From: Flavobacterium sp. xlx-214
Lineage (GTDB): Bacteria; Bacteroidota; Bacteroidia; Flavobacteriales; Flavobacteriaceae
DNA: 64,000 bases
Direction of reading: 5' to 3'
NCBI RefSeq assembly: GCF_013874595.1
Contig: NZ_CP059431.1
Location: 1,178,001 to 1,242,000 of the forward strand
Shown in pieces: positions 21,286-29,971 of this stretch. A program made the translations under genes and the position numbers. Within the stretch, counting starts at the first letter, position 1. Each line of letters begins with the position of its first letter. The notes beneath the pieces are model-generated. The model was not told the DNA's origin and ran no database searches. It saw only the letters and a program-made list of their open reading frames with translations.

Positions 21286-22215
21286 ATGAGCAAGTTATTA
21301 ATTGTAGGCACGGTTGCTTTTGATGCTATTGAAACACCTTTTGGTAAAACCGATAAAATCTTAGGTGGTGCTGCAACTTATATTGGTTTGGCGGCAACGC
21401 ATTTTAACGTAGATGCGGCTATAGTTTCGGTTGTAGGCGACGATTTTTCTCAAGAATATTTAGATTTATTATCAAGTAAAAACATAGATATTTCGGGAAT
21501 AGAAAAAGTAGCAGGTGGCAAAACCTTTTTTTGGAGCGGACGTTACCATAACGATTTAAATTCTCGCGATACGTTAGATACACAATTAAATGTATTGGCC
21601 GATTTTAACCCGGTTGTTCCTGCAAATTTTAAAGATGCCGAAGTAATTATGTTAGGAAACTTACATCCTAACACGCAAATCAGTGTTTTAGATCAATTAA
21701 CAGCAAAACCCAAATTAGTTGTTTTAGATACCATGAATTTTTGGATGGATTGTGCTTTGCCAGAATTAAAAGAGGTTTTAAAACGCGTTGATGTGATTAC
21801 CATTAATGATGAAGAAGCTCGTCAGTTATCAGGTGAATATTCGTTAGTAAAAGCTGCCGAAATTATCCATACAATGGGTCCAAAATATGTTGTGATTAAA
21901 AAAGGAGAACACGGGGCGTTGTTGTTTAACGAATCGCAAGTTTTCTTTGCACCAGCTTTACCTTTAAAAGAAGTGTTTGATCCTACAGGGGCAGGCGATA
22001 CCTTTGCAGGTGGTTTTTCTGGATATTTAGCACAGCAGCAAAATGTTTCGTTCCATAATATGAAGAACGCTATTATTCACGGTTCTAATTTAGCATCGTT
22101 TTGCGTTGAAAAGTTTGGAACAGAGCGAATGGAAAATTTAAAATACGAAGAAGTAAACGCACGTTTACAACAATTTAAAATGCTAACTCAGTTCGATATC
22201 GAACTTGCGCAATAA
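21286..22215 (+). CDS. PfkB-family sugar/nucleoside kinase
   Basis: The 309-residue protein (MSKLLIVGTVAFDAIETPFG) has the PfkB/ribokinase fold. Its ATP-binding signature DPTGAGDTFAGGFSGYL covers about residues 232-248, with the catalytic Asp at 238, and an N-terminal GGAATYIGLAA substrate lid. Members phosphorylate sugars or nucleosides such as adenosine, ribose or fructose; the substrate here cannot be told. It lies 60 nt before the PurF-like gene, with a terminator between them. The pairing suggests a role in purine or PRPP metabolism. Confidence 0.88.
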   Translation: MSKLLIVGTVAFDAIETPFGKTDKILGGAATYIGLAATHFNVDAAIVSVVGDDFSQEYLDLLSSKNIDISGIEKVAGGKTFFWSGRYHNDLNSRDTLDTQLNVLADFNPVVPANFKDAEVIMLGNLHPNTQISVLDQLTAKPKLVVLDTMNFWMDCALPELKEVLKRVDVITINDEEARQLSGEYSLVKAAEIIHTMGPKYVVIKKGEHGALLFNESQVFFAPALPLKEVFDPTGAGDTFAGGFSGYLAQQQNVSFHNMKNAIIHGSNLASFCVEKFGTERMENLKYEEVNARLQQFKMLTQFDIELAQ

Positions 22216-22221
22216 AAAAAT

Positions 22222-22251
22222 AGGAAAGCCTCGTCATGGGGCTTTTTTTGG
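22222..22251 (+). terminator. Terminator of the PfkB kinase gene
   Basis: AAAGCC pairs with GGGCTTT around a short loop, followed by seven T. The stem is short, so some read-through into the PurF-like gene is likely. Confidence 0.65.
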
Positions 22252-22275
22252 TTTAACAACACACACTAATACAAA

Positions 22276-24177
22276 ATGAGCGACGCTTTAAAACACGAAT
22301 GTGGTATTGCACTTTTAAGATTAAAGAAACCTTTATCTTTTTACAAAGAAAAGTATGGATCAAGTTTCTATGCTATTCAAAAAATGTACTTGTTGCTTGA
22401 AAAGCAGCATAATCGCGGACAAGACGGTGCAGGTTTGGCAAGTATTAAGTTAGATATGGAACCAGGTGAGCGTTATATTAGTCGTGTACGTTCTAATAAA
22501 ACATCGCCAATTCAAGATATTTTTACTCAAATTAATGGTAGAATTAATGAACAGTTAATTGAAAATCCTAGTTTGGTAAACGATATCGATGCACAAAAAA
22601 AGCAACTGCCTTATATTGGCGAAGTATATTTGGGGCACGTGCGTTACGGTACTTTTGGTAAAAACAATATTGAAAGTGTACATCCGTTTTTACGTCAAAA
22701 CAATTGGATGCATCGTAACTTAATTGTTGCAGGTAACTTTAACCTTACCAACGTAAAAGTTCTATTTGATGATTTGGTTCGTTTAGGGCAACATCCTAAA
22801 GAAATGGCTGATACCGTTACCGTAATGGAAAAAATAGGTCATTTTTTAGATGATGAAGTAGAAAACTTATATTTTGAATTACGCGATAAAGAAGGATTAT
22901 CTAAAAAAGATGCTTCGCCAGTAATTGGTGAACGTATTGATCTTGCACGTATTTTACGTCGCGCTTCTAAAAACTGGGACGGTGGTTTTGCAATGGCAGG
23001 TATGTTAGGTCACGGCGATGCTTTTGTATTGCGCGATCCAGCAGGTATTCGTCCGGCATTTTACTATGAAGACGATGAAATTGTTGTAGTAGCATCAGAA
23101 CGCCCTGTTATTCAAACGGCTTTAAATGTACCTTTTGAAGATATTAAAGAGTTAGATCCTGGTAAAGCCATCATTATTAAGAAAAACGGTTCGGTTTCTT
23201 TTGAGCAAATTTTAGAACCTTTAGAAAGAAAAGCATGTTCTTTTGAGCGTATTTATTTTTCAAGAGGAAACGACGCAGGTATTTATCAAGAGCGCAAGCA
23301 ATTGGGTAGAACCATGATGCCAATGATTTTGGATGAGTTAGACCACGATTTAGAAAATACTGTTTTCTCGTATATTCCTAATACAGCCGAAGTTTCTTAT
23401 TTTGGTATGGTTGAAGGTGCGCAAGACATCTTAAACAAGCAAAAACAAGAACGTATTTTAGCTGAAAAAGACAATTTAACACCAGAAAAGTTACAAGAAA
23501 TATTATCTAAAACCATTCGTTCAGAAAAAATTACAATTAAAGACGCTAAACTTCGTACGTTTATTACCGATGACAGCAACCGCGACGATATGGTAGAGCA
23601 CGTGTACGATGTTACGTATGGCGTAGTAAAACCTACTGATACGTTAGTGGTTATTGATGATAGTATTGTACGTGGTACCACGTTGAAAAAATCGATTGTA
23701 AAAATGTTAGATCGATTAAATCCTAAGAAAATTATCGTAGTTTCATCGGCTCCACAAATTCGTTATCCTGATTGCTATGGTATTGATATGGCTAAAATGG
23801 AAACTTTAATTGCTTTCAATGCAACATTAGAATTATTAAAAGATAACAATATGTATCATTTAATAAACGATGTATATTTAAAATGTAAAGCGCAAGAGAA
23901 TTTGCCAGATGCTGAAGTAGTAAATTATGTAAAAGAAATTTATGCTCCTTTTACGGATGAGCAAATTTCTGATAAAATTTCTGAGATGTTACATCCAGAA
24001 ACAGTAAAAGCCGATTTAAAAATTATGTTCCAAACGGTTGAGAATTTACATATTTCTTGCCCTGATAATTTGGGCGATTGGTATTTTACAGGAAATTACC
24101 CAACAGCAGGTGGTAACAGAGTAGTAAACCGCGCGTTTATGAACTTTGTTGAAGGTAAAGACGCAAGAGCTTATTAA
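22276..24177 (+). CDS. Long amidophosphoribosyltransferase-like protein (PurF paralogue)
   Basis: The protein has an N-terminal class II glutamine amidotransferase domain with C9 as likely nucleophile (HECGIALLRL; removal of residues 1-8 would be needed). A C-terminal phosphoribosyltransferase domain carries the PRPP motif VVIDDSIVRGTTLKKS near residues 457-472. At 633 residues it is about 130 longer than a typical PurF. Extra sequence lies between the catalytic domains and at the C-terminus (from about residue 530). Annotation as amidophosphoribosyltransferase is reasonable, but it may be a Bacteroidota-specific paralogue with a different amine acceptor. Confidence 0.85.
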   Translation: MSDALKHECGIALLRLKKPLSFYKEKYGSSFYAIQKMYLLLEKQHNRGQDGAGLASIKLDMEPGERYISRVRSNKTSPIQDIFTQINGRINEQLIENPSLVNDIDAQKKQLPYIGEVYLGHVRYGTFGKNNIESVHPFLRQNNWMHRNLIVAGNFNLTNVKVLFDDLVRLGQHPKEMADTVTVMEKIGHFLDDEVENLYFELRDKEGLSKKDASPVIGERIDLARILRRASKNWDGGFAMAGMLGHGDAFVLRDPAGIRPAFYYEDDEIVVVASERPVIQTALNVPFEDIKELDPGKAIIIKKNGSVSFEQILEPLERKACSFERIYFSRGNDAGIYQERKQLGRTMMPMILDELDHDLENTVFSYIPNTAEVSYFGMVEGAQDILNKQKQERILAEKDNLTPEKLQEILSKTIRSEKITIKDAKLRTFITDDSNRDDMVEHVYDVTYGVVKPTDTLVVIDDSIVRGTTLKKSIVKMLDRLNPKKIIVVSSAPQIRYPDCYGIDMAKMETLIAFNATLELLKDNNMYHLINDVYLKCKAQENLPDAEVVNYVKEIYAPFTDEQISDKISEMLHPETVKADLKIMFQTVENLHISCPDNLGDWYFTGNYPTAGGNRVVNRAFMNFVEGKDARAY

Positions 24178-24193
24178 ATAATAGATTATACGG

Positions 24194-24229
24194 ATAAAAA
24201 GCATCGAGATTTCTCGGTGCTTTTTTTGT
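24194..24229 (+). terminator. Terminator of the PurF-like gene
   Basis: AAAAAGCATCGAG pairs with CTCGGTGCTTTTT (one G-T pair) around a 4-nt loop, followed by T residues. Confidence 0.88.
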
Positions 24230-24354
24230 TTACCTCTAAATTGTATCGATTTACCCTAAATTTTACATCAAAAGCTATTTTTTTAAACTTTGGCACAGCT
24301 ATTGAAAATACCTAATCAAACAACAAAGTTTAAAACATTTAAAATTTAAATATT

Positions 24355-24756
24355 ATGAAAAGAATTTTTACAATAGCAATGGTGGCTCTATCAGTAGGAG
24401 CATTTGCACAGCAAAGACAATTAGTAAAACAAGACGATTATCGTTCTGAAAGTAGATATCAACAAAACGATCGTTATGGTAAAAACGATTACAGATATCA
24501 AAACGGAAAATACAGTTTTACTCGTTTAGATTTAACAAACCGTCAAGAGCGTCAATTGGTAGATTTATTAAAAGACAAACAAAACGACGAACGTTACATT
24601 CTTAAAAAATACAGAAACCCAGAGCAAAAATTGCGTATGCTAGATCGTGAATACGACCGCGCTATTCAAAACTTATTGAGTCGTTCTCAATACGAAAAAT
24701 GGAATAGAATTTATGCATACCAATATGAGACTTATGGAAACAAGCGTTGGTCATAA
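24355..24756 (+). CDS. Exported basic protein of unknown function
   Basis: The 133-residue protein has a signal peptide (MKRIFTIAMVALSVGAFAQ). The mature part is rich in R, Y, Q, D and N, including a repetitive segment (YQQNDRYGKNDYRYQNGKY), then a helical region (RQERQLVDLLKDKQNDERY). The helical part vaguely resembles periplasmic Spy/CpxP-like or DUF4890-like chaperone helices, but I cannot assign it. It has its own terminator. Confidence 0.65.
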   Translation: MKRIFTIAMVALSVGAFAQQRQLVKQDDYRSESRYQQNDRYGKNDYRYQNGKYSFTRLDLTNRQERQLVDLLKDKQNDERYILKKYRNPEQKLRMLDREYDRAIQNLLSRSQYEKWNRIYAYQYETYGNKRWS

Positions 24757-24780
24757 TCTAACTATATTTTACTTTACGTG

Positions 24781-24819
24781 AAAATCCGATACTATTAAGA
24801 ATAGCTATCGGATTTTTTT
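24781..24819 (+). terminator. Terminator of the exported basic protein gene
   Basis: A two-part stem (AAAATCCGAT with ATCGGATTTT, inner CTATT with AATAG) is followed by seven T. Confidence 0.85.
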
Positions 24820-24849
24820 ATATCTTTAGATAAACAAAAATCATTACTT

Positions 24850-25203
24850 ATGAGATATATACTGCTAATAACGTTGTTTTTAGGTGTTACAAGTCTTACA
24901 TATTCGCAAGTCAATCATAATAATAAAAAGGAAGAAAGTTCTAAGGAAGTTTTTGGACGCGACAAAAAAATGGGATTTGTTAAATTCAGTTTAAGTATTT
25001 GTATAAATGATGATAAAGAAGTTTTATTGCCAGCATATACTAAAGACAATGTAACAGCAATTGGAGCTATGGAATATGTTGATGAAGTTTGCGATGAATA
25101 TGAAGCTCTGGGTTTAAATATCACTGCTTTTGACTCAGTATGGACTTCTTATGAAGAATTAAATAAAAAAGAAAAAACGGGCATAAAAAAAGAGAACCTT
25201 TAA
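24850..25203 (+). CDS. Exported protein of unknown function
   Basis: The 117-residue protein begins with a signal peptide (MRYILLITLFLGVTSLTYSQ). The mature part is charged, with two cysteines (SICIND and EVCDEY) that might pair in the periplasm. The stop codon lies inside a perfect palindrome that serves as terminator. No family recognised. Confidence 0.6.
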   Translation: MRYILLITLFLGVTSLTYSQVNHNNKKEESSKEVFGRDKKMGFVKFSLSICINDDKEVLLPAYTKDNVTAIGAMEYVDEVCDEYEALGLNITAFDSVWTSYEELNKKEKTGIKKENL

Positions 25204-25216
25204 GGTTCTCTTTTTA
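25188..25216. terminator. Bidirectional terminator between the exported protein gene and pepP
   Basis: AGAGAACCTTTAAGGTTCTCT is a near-perfect palindrome flanked by A-runs on the left and T-runs on the right. It includes the plus-strand stop codon and lies just beyond the minus-strand stop at 25217. Confidence 0.88.
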
Positions 25217-26509
25217 TTATCTATTCATTAAATCTTCAATTTCTGAAGCCCCTAACGGAATGTTTTTCATTAAGTTTAATGGCAATCCTTGGTTTTGAAT
25301 CACATAATCGTCTTCTAAACGAATACCAAAACCTTCTGCCGGAATGTAAAAACCTGGTTCGTTGGTAAACACCATGCCTTCTACAAAAGTATCGGTTAAA
25401 ATTCCGTAATCGTGGGTGTCTAATCCCATGTGGTGCGATGTTCCGTGCATCATGTATTTTTTATAAGCCGGCCAATCAGGGTTTTCGTTTTGTACATCGG
25501 CTTTGTCTAATAAGCCTAAGCCTAGTAATTCCGAAGTATAAATTTTACCCATTTCTTTGTGGTAATCGTACCAATTGTTTCCTGCAATTAACAATGTTTC
25601 AGCCGCTTTTTTACAACGTAAAACCGCATCGTACACTTCGCGTTGGCGTGCAGAATAACGACCGTTTACAGGAATGGTTCTTGACAAATCGGATGCGTAA
25701 TTGGCATATTCTGCCGCAACATCAAACAAAATTAAATCACCATCTTTACATTGTTGGTTGTTTTCAATATAATGCAACACGTTGGCGTTGTTGCCACTTG
25801 CAATAATTGGCGTGTACGCAAAACCTTTAGAACGGTTGCGTAAAAATTCGTGTGCAAACTCCGCTTCAATTTCATATTCCCAAACACCTGGTTTTACAAA
25901 ACCTAAAATTCTACGAAAACCTTTTTCGGTAATATTGCAAGCTTGCTGAATTAAAGCAATTTCCTGTGGCTCTTTAACCGAGCGTAAACGTTGCAAAATT
26001 GGGTTTGAACGTAAATATTGATGCCCTGGATAGTCTTGTTTTACTTTTTTAATAAAACGATCTTCACGTGTTTCTGTTTCAACCGATGCACGATAATGTT
26101 CATTGTTGTTGATGTATACATTTTCGGCTTCGCACATCATTTTTCTAAAAATTGTAGGAAAATCGGAAAGCCAATAAACCGTTTTAATGCCCGAAACTTC
26201 AAAAGCACGTTCTTTGGTTAGCTTTTCGCCTTCCCAAACAGCAATATGCTCATTGGTTTCACGTAAAAACAAAACTTCGCGGTGTTTTTCTTCAAAAGCA
26301 TCAGGAAACAATACTAAAATAGATTCTTCCTGATCAACACCTGATAAGTAAAAAATATCGCGATGTTGTGCAAAAGGCAAGGTGGAATCGGCAGAAACTG
26401 GGTAAATATCGTTTGAATTAAATACGGCTAAACTTTGTGGAGCCATTTGTGCTGTAAATTTTGCACGGTTTTTTATAAAAAGATTTCGATCTATTTGATG
26501 GTATTTCAT
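25217..26509 (-). CDS. pepP: Xaa-Pro aminopeptidase (M24 family)
   Basis: PepP removes the first residue before proline from peptides in the cytoplasm. The C-terminal M24 'pita-bread' domain shows the metal ligands in order: FDVAAEYANYASDLSRT (two Asp), the HGTSHHMGLDTHD histidines, NEPGFYIP (Glu) and IRLEDDYVI (Glu). The N-terminal domain of about 170 residues is typical of aminopeptidase P. Length of 430 residues is normal. It is convergent with the preceding gene and stands alone. Confidence 0.93.
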   Translation of the reverse strand: MKYHQIDRNLFIKNRAKFTAQMAPQSLAVFNSNDIYPVSADSTLPFAQHRDIFYLSGVDQEESILVLFPDAFEEKHREVLFLRETNEHIAVWEGEKLTKERAFEVSGIKTVYWLSDFPTIFRKMMCEAENVYINNNEHYRASVETETREDRFIKKVKQDYPGHQYLRSNPILQRLRSVKEPQEIALIQQACNITEKGFRRILGFVKPGVWEYEIEAEFAHEFLRNRSKGFAYTPIIASGNNANVLHYIENNQQCKDGDLILFDVAAEYANYASDLSRTIPVNGRYSARQREVYDAVLRCKKAAETLLIAGNNWYDYHKEMGKIYTSELLGLGLLDKADVQNENPDWPAYKKYMMHGTSHHMGLDTHDYGILTDTFVEGMVFTNEPGFYIPAEGFGIRLEDDYVIQNQGLPLNLMKNIPLGASEIEDLMNR

Positions 26510-26582
26510 GGTTTTAAGTTTTTACAATTATTGTTTATCAAAATTAAGCAAATGCTAATTAGCGATAATCAGCCAAATGGCA

Positions 26583-27164
26583 TTATTTTATGTTTTTTCG
26601 AATTCGACTCATGTGGCGGTCAGAAATTCCTAAAAGAGAAGACAAGTAATGTAACGGAATATCGTGAATAAATTTTGGTTCGTTCTCTAATAATTTCTGA
26701 TAACGTTCTTCTGGTGAAAGTGTAAGCAAATCCAAGCGGTATTCATCAATCAAACACAATTGTTTTTCGATGAGATTGTTGTAAAATTTTTGAAAATCAG
26801 AATTTGTTTTACGCAGTTCTAAAAAATCATCAAGATTCATTACCCATAATCTACAGTCAAAAAGTGCTTTGATGCTTTTGCGCGATGGTTGTTTAAGTAA
26901 AAAACTGTTTAAAGCAACAGTTACTGTGTTTTGTATGCCTAAATAGGTTGTTTTGTCCTGTCCATCAATTTCAATTGTATGTCGCAAAACGCCTTCATCA
27001 ATAAAACAAAAATAAAGACAAATTTCACCTTGTTTAACTAAGAAATCGTTTTTTTTTAAAACAATTTCTTTGAAGGACGATTTAAAAGGTTTTAAAATAG
27101 CTCTTAAATTTTCAGAAGAAAATCCGAATGGTTCATTAAAAAATAAGTTAGAATTAGGGTGCAT
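26583..27164 (-). CDS. Crp/Fnr-type transcription regulator
   Basis: The 193-residue protein has an N-terminal cyclic-nucleotide-binding-like beta-barrel (VLKKNDFLVKQGEICLYFCF) and a C-terminal helix-turn-helix (LHYLSSLLGISDRHMSRIRK). Flavobacterial members of this class usually do not bind cAMP, and the ligand is unknown. It is transcribed divergently from the envelope operon starting at 27242, with only 77 nt between the starts, so regulation of that operon is plausible but unproven. Confidence 0.88.
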   Translation of the reverse strand: MHPNSNLFFNEPFGFSSENLRAILKPFKSSFKEIVLKKNDFLVKQGEICLYFCFIDEGVLRHTIEIDGQDKTTYLGIQNTVTVALNSFLLKQPSRKSIKALFDCRLWVMNLDDFLELRKTNSDFQKFYNNLIEKQLCLIDEYRLDLLTLSPEERYQKLLENEPKFIHDIPLHYLSSLLGISDRHMSRIRKNIK

Positions 27165-27212
27165 TTTATTTAATCAAATTAAAATAAATAGAAACTAGAT
27201 AAAGATAAAGAA

Positions 27213-27220
27213 TACCTTTG
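27213..27220 (+). promoter_or_regulatory. -7 element of the 27242-29823 operon
   Basis: TACCTTTG fits the consensus. It covers the TTG at 27218, so the first gene must start at the ATG at 27242. Confidence 0.55.
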
Positions 27221-27241
27221 TGTTTTAAAAATATATTCTGT

Positions 27242-27859
27242 ATGAGAAAGTTGGTATTTGTTTTTGGTCTGTTTTTGTGGGGACAATTGCTGTTTTCTCA
27301 AACAAAATTAATTGCACATAAACGTCATAGTGGAAATGATTTTGCTTACGCTTTAAAAAATAATACAGCTGATATTAAAGATTCTAATTTTGGAATTGCC
27401 CCAACAGCTCGAATTCGAAATGCCCAGTTAGATTCGGTAATTTTTATTGATAACGAAAAAGCGGTGATGGTTACAAGTGAATATTGTAGAGAAAATTTTA
27501 AACGCAATACAAAAGATAGTATTTCATTTTGGCGTGCTGGTAAAGATACGGTTTACAATCATGTTTTGTTTTCAAAAAAACATCAATTAGATAGTATTAA
27601 AAAGGTTTTAAAAACAGAATATAACTTTAGGAACGATATTGAAAAAGTTGTTTTTGTAGGATATGACAACCAAAAGAAACTATCAAAGAAGAAGAAAAAA
27701 CAATTTGTGCCGCCCATTATTGTAAATACCAAAGGCAAAAACAAGGATACCAATAACCCATTTTTGTTATATGGAATGTCTTTAGGATTAAGTTTTTTAG
27801 TTGCTTTAGGTGTGTATTTCTTTTTTACTAAACGCAACAAGCATATTCGTTATGTATAG
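27242..27859 (+). CDS. Exported protein with C-terminal membrane anchor, unknown function
   Basis: The 205-residue protein has a signal peptide (MRKLVFVFGLFLWGQLLFSQ), a charged extracytoplasmic domain, a very basic linker (KKLSKKKKKQF) and a C-terminal membrane segment (MSLGLSFLVALGVYFFF) with a basic tail. The frame upstream of 27242 is excluded by the promoter position. Its stop overlaps the start of the DoxX-like gene, indicating translational coupling. No family recognised. Confidence 0.7.
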   Translation: MRKLVFVFGLFLWGQLLFSQTKLIAHKRHSGNDFAYALKNNTADIKDSNFGIAPTARIRNAQLDSVIFIDNEKAVMVTSEYCRENFKRNTKDSISFWRAGKDTVYNHVLFSKKHQLDSIKKVLKTEYNFRNDIEKVVFVGYDNQKKLSKKKKKQFVPPIIVNTKGKNKDTNNPFLLYGMSLGLSFLVALGVYFFFTKRNKHIRYV

Positions 27860-28964
27860 AATTGTAAATGTAGTGTCGGTATTTTTACTATTAGCCATTG
27901 TTTTTGTTCCGTTACCGACTTCGCATTTAGATTTTAATGTACACATTACACAGTTTTTATTTCAAGATCTTGTGAAATTCCTGTCGAATTTTTTTAAAAT
28001 TAAAATGATAGGAGTGGATTTTGATTCTGATTCGGTTTCCTTAGCTATTTTACTTTACGTGCTCTTTGCAATTAGTTTGGTTGCTTTTTTTTTCAAGAAA
28101 AGCGAAAAATTCAACCACATTGTTCAAATAATTTCTGGCTATTATTTAATATTTGTACTTCTTGTGTATGGTTTTAATAAATTGTTCTTAGAACAGTTTC
28201 CTGAACCCGAAAGCAATATTTTGTATACTAATTTTGGCATGCTGCAAAAAGATATTCTCTACTGGAGTGTCTTAGGTTTAGCGCCAACTTATACATTTTT
28301 AATAGGTTTCTTAGAATGCCTAACAGCTTTTTTATTGTTTTTTAGAAAAACCAGACTGTTTGGTTTATTGCTTGCTTTTGTATCGTTTAGTTACATTTTT
28401 ATTGTTAATATTTCGTTTGATATTTCAGTAAAAATCTTTAGTTTTCTGTTGCTGTTAATCACGGTTTTTCAATTGTATTTTTATCGAGATAAATTAAAAA
28501 AGCTAAGTTATGTTTTGTTTGAAAAAAGCGCAAAACAATCAAAACCAATACAGTTAGCAGCTAAGTCGTTTGTGATGCTTTCATTTATAAGTGTATTGTT
28601 GATTCCTTATTTTTCTTCGATGGAACATAACAATATTTTTTCTGTTGCTTATGAACTGCAAACTACAACTTGTAATCCTAAAATTGCTGCTTTAAATTTT
28701 AAGCGAATGTATGTTTTAAAGCAAGGTTATGTAGTTTTTGAAAATGCAAAGGAACAAATGATCGATTATAAAATTGTAAAATTTGATGAAGTATTAAGAC
28801 TAGAAAAAAGACAGAATATCACTACTTTTGTTGTTAAATATAAAGATAAAAACACGATAGTTTTAGATAATGAAGGTTGTAGCTATACTTTCAAAACAAT
28901 ATCTGTTGAAAAGCTACCTGTTTTTACACATAAAAATCATTTATTTATAGATTATGTCCCTTAA
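27852..28964 (+). CDS. DoxX-like membrane protein with C-terminal domain
   Basis: Starting at the ATG at 27852 (8-nt overlap with the previous gene) gives 370 residues. About seven membrane segments fill residues 1-265, and the central part (KLFLEQFPEPES...LAPTYTFLIGFLECLTAF) resembles DoxX-like quinol-oxidase-related proteins. A C-terminal domain of about 100 residues follows, with two cysteines (TTTCNPK, NEGCSYTF), probably outside the membrane. It overlaps the next gene by 11 nt. The function is unknown; a redox or envelope role is inference. Confidence 0.65.
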   Translation: MYRIVNVVSVFLLLAIVFVPLPTSHLDFNVHITQFLFQDLVKFLSNFFKIKMIGVDFDSDSVSLAILLYVLFAISLVAFFFKKSEKFNHIVQIISGYYLIFVLLVYGFNKLFLEQFPEPESNILYTNFGMLQKDILYWSVLGLAPTYTFLIGFLECLTAFLLFFRKTRLFGLLLAFVSFSYIFIVNISFDISVKIFSFLLLLITVFQLYFYRDKLKKLSYVLFEKSAKQSKPIQLAAKSFVMLSFISVLLIPYFSSMEHNNIFSVAYELQTTTCNPKIAALNFKRMYVLKQGYVVFENAKEQMIDYKIVKFDEVLRLEKRQNITTFVVKYKDKNTIVLDNEGCSYTFKTISVEKLPVFTHKNHLFIDYVP

Positions 28965-29823
28965 AAAAATCGTTTTAATTGCCACTGTTTTGGTTGTGTC
29001 TATTGCAAACGCGCAAGTGCAACCTTATAAATTATTTACTAGCAAAGGAAAAGAGGTATCTTTTGAAAAAATGACGAAGGACCTTAAACAGTCTGATGTT
29101 GTTTTGTTTGGCGAATTGCATAATAACGCTATTGCGCATTATTTTCAAGTAAAAGTAGCTAAAACATTATACGAGAATAAAGATAAAAAACTGGTAATTG
29201 GAGCTGAAATGTTTGAGCGTGATCAGGCAGAAATCCTTCAAAATTATGTAAAAGGAAATTTAGACGAGAAAGAATTTGAAAAGCAAATGCGTCTTTGGAA
29301 TAATTACAAAACCGATTACAAACCGTTGTTGAATTTTGCAAAAGAGCACAAAATTAATTATGTAGCAACCAATGTACCGCGCCGCTATGCAAGTTTGCTT
29401 TATAAAAAGGGGATTGGGGCTTTAGATACGCTTTCGGTTGAAGAAAAATCGTGGATTGCGCCATTACCATTTCCTTATGATAAAAATTTGCCGTGTTATG
29501 TAAAAATGATGGATATGTTTAAAGACAGCGATCATGCAAACGAAAACTTTCCAAAATCGCAGGCTATTAAAGATGCAACCATGGCTTATTTCCTGCTACA
29601 AAACACACAACCTAATAGTTTGTTTTTACATTTAAATGGTTCTTATCACAGTGATAATCATGAGGGTATTGCATGGTACATCAATCAGTATCAAAAAGAT
29701 ATTTTAGTAAAAACAATTACAGTTGTAGAGCAAGCAAGTGTTAAAAACGTAGAAAAAGAACATTTAGGTAAGGCTGATTTTATAATTGTTGTAGATGCCG
29801 ATATGCCCAAAAGTTTTGAGTAA
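28954..29823 (+). CDS. ChaN-like haem/iron-associated exported protein
   Basis: The 289-residue protein has a signal peptide (MSLKKIVLIATVLVVSIANAQ) and a ChaN-type domain (PF04187 type) with the typical start VVLFGELHNNAIAHYFQ and the later GAEMFERDQAEIL. ChaN proteins bind haem as cofacial pairs in some bacteria and are linked to iron uptake. The usual lipoprotein cysteine is absent here. It is the last gene of the overlapping three-gene operon. Confidence 0.82.
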   Translation: MSLKKIVLIATVLVVSIANAQVQPYKLFTSKGKEVSFEKMTKDLKQSDVVLFGELHNNAIAHYFQVKVAKTLYENKDKKLVIGAEMFERDQAEILQNYVKGNLDEKEFEKQMRLWNNYKTDYKPLLNFAKEHKINYVATNVPRRYASLLYKKGIGALDTLSVEEKSWIAPLPFPYDKNLPCYVKMMDMFKDSDHANENFPKSQAIKDATMAYFLLQNTQPNSLFLHLNGSYHSDNHEGIAWYINQYQKDILVKTITVVEQASVKNVEKEHLGKADFIIVVDADMPKSFE

Positions 29824-29907
29824 CTTGTTAAATTATTGAATATAAATAATTTAAAAACTTTGTTTAAACTGATTATAAATAGCAAAATAAACCAATTAAC
29901 ATTTTTT

Positions 29908-29934
29908 TTGTTTTTATAATTAGCCGTATTTTTG
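29908..29934 (+). promoter_or_regulatory. Promoter of sdhCAB
   Basis: TTG at 29908-29910 and TATTTTTG at 29927-29934 are separated by 16 nt. The start codon follows at 29972. Confidence 0.55.
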
Positions 29935-29971
29935 TGTGATTTTTTAAGAAGAAAACTATTAACATTACATT

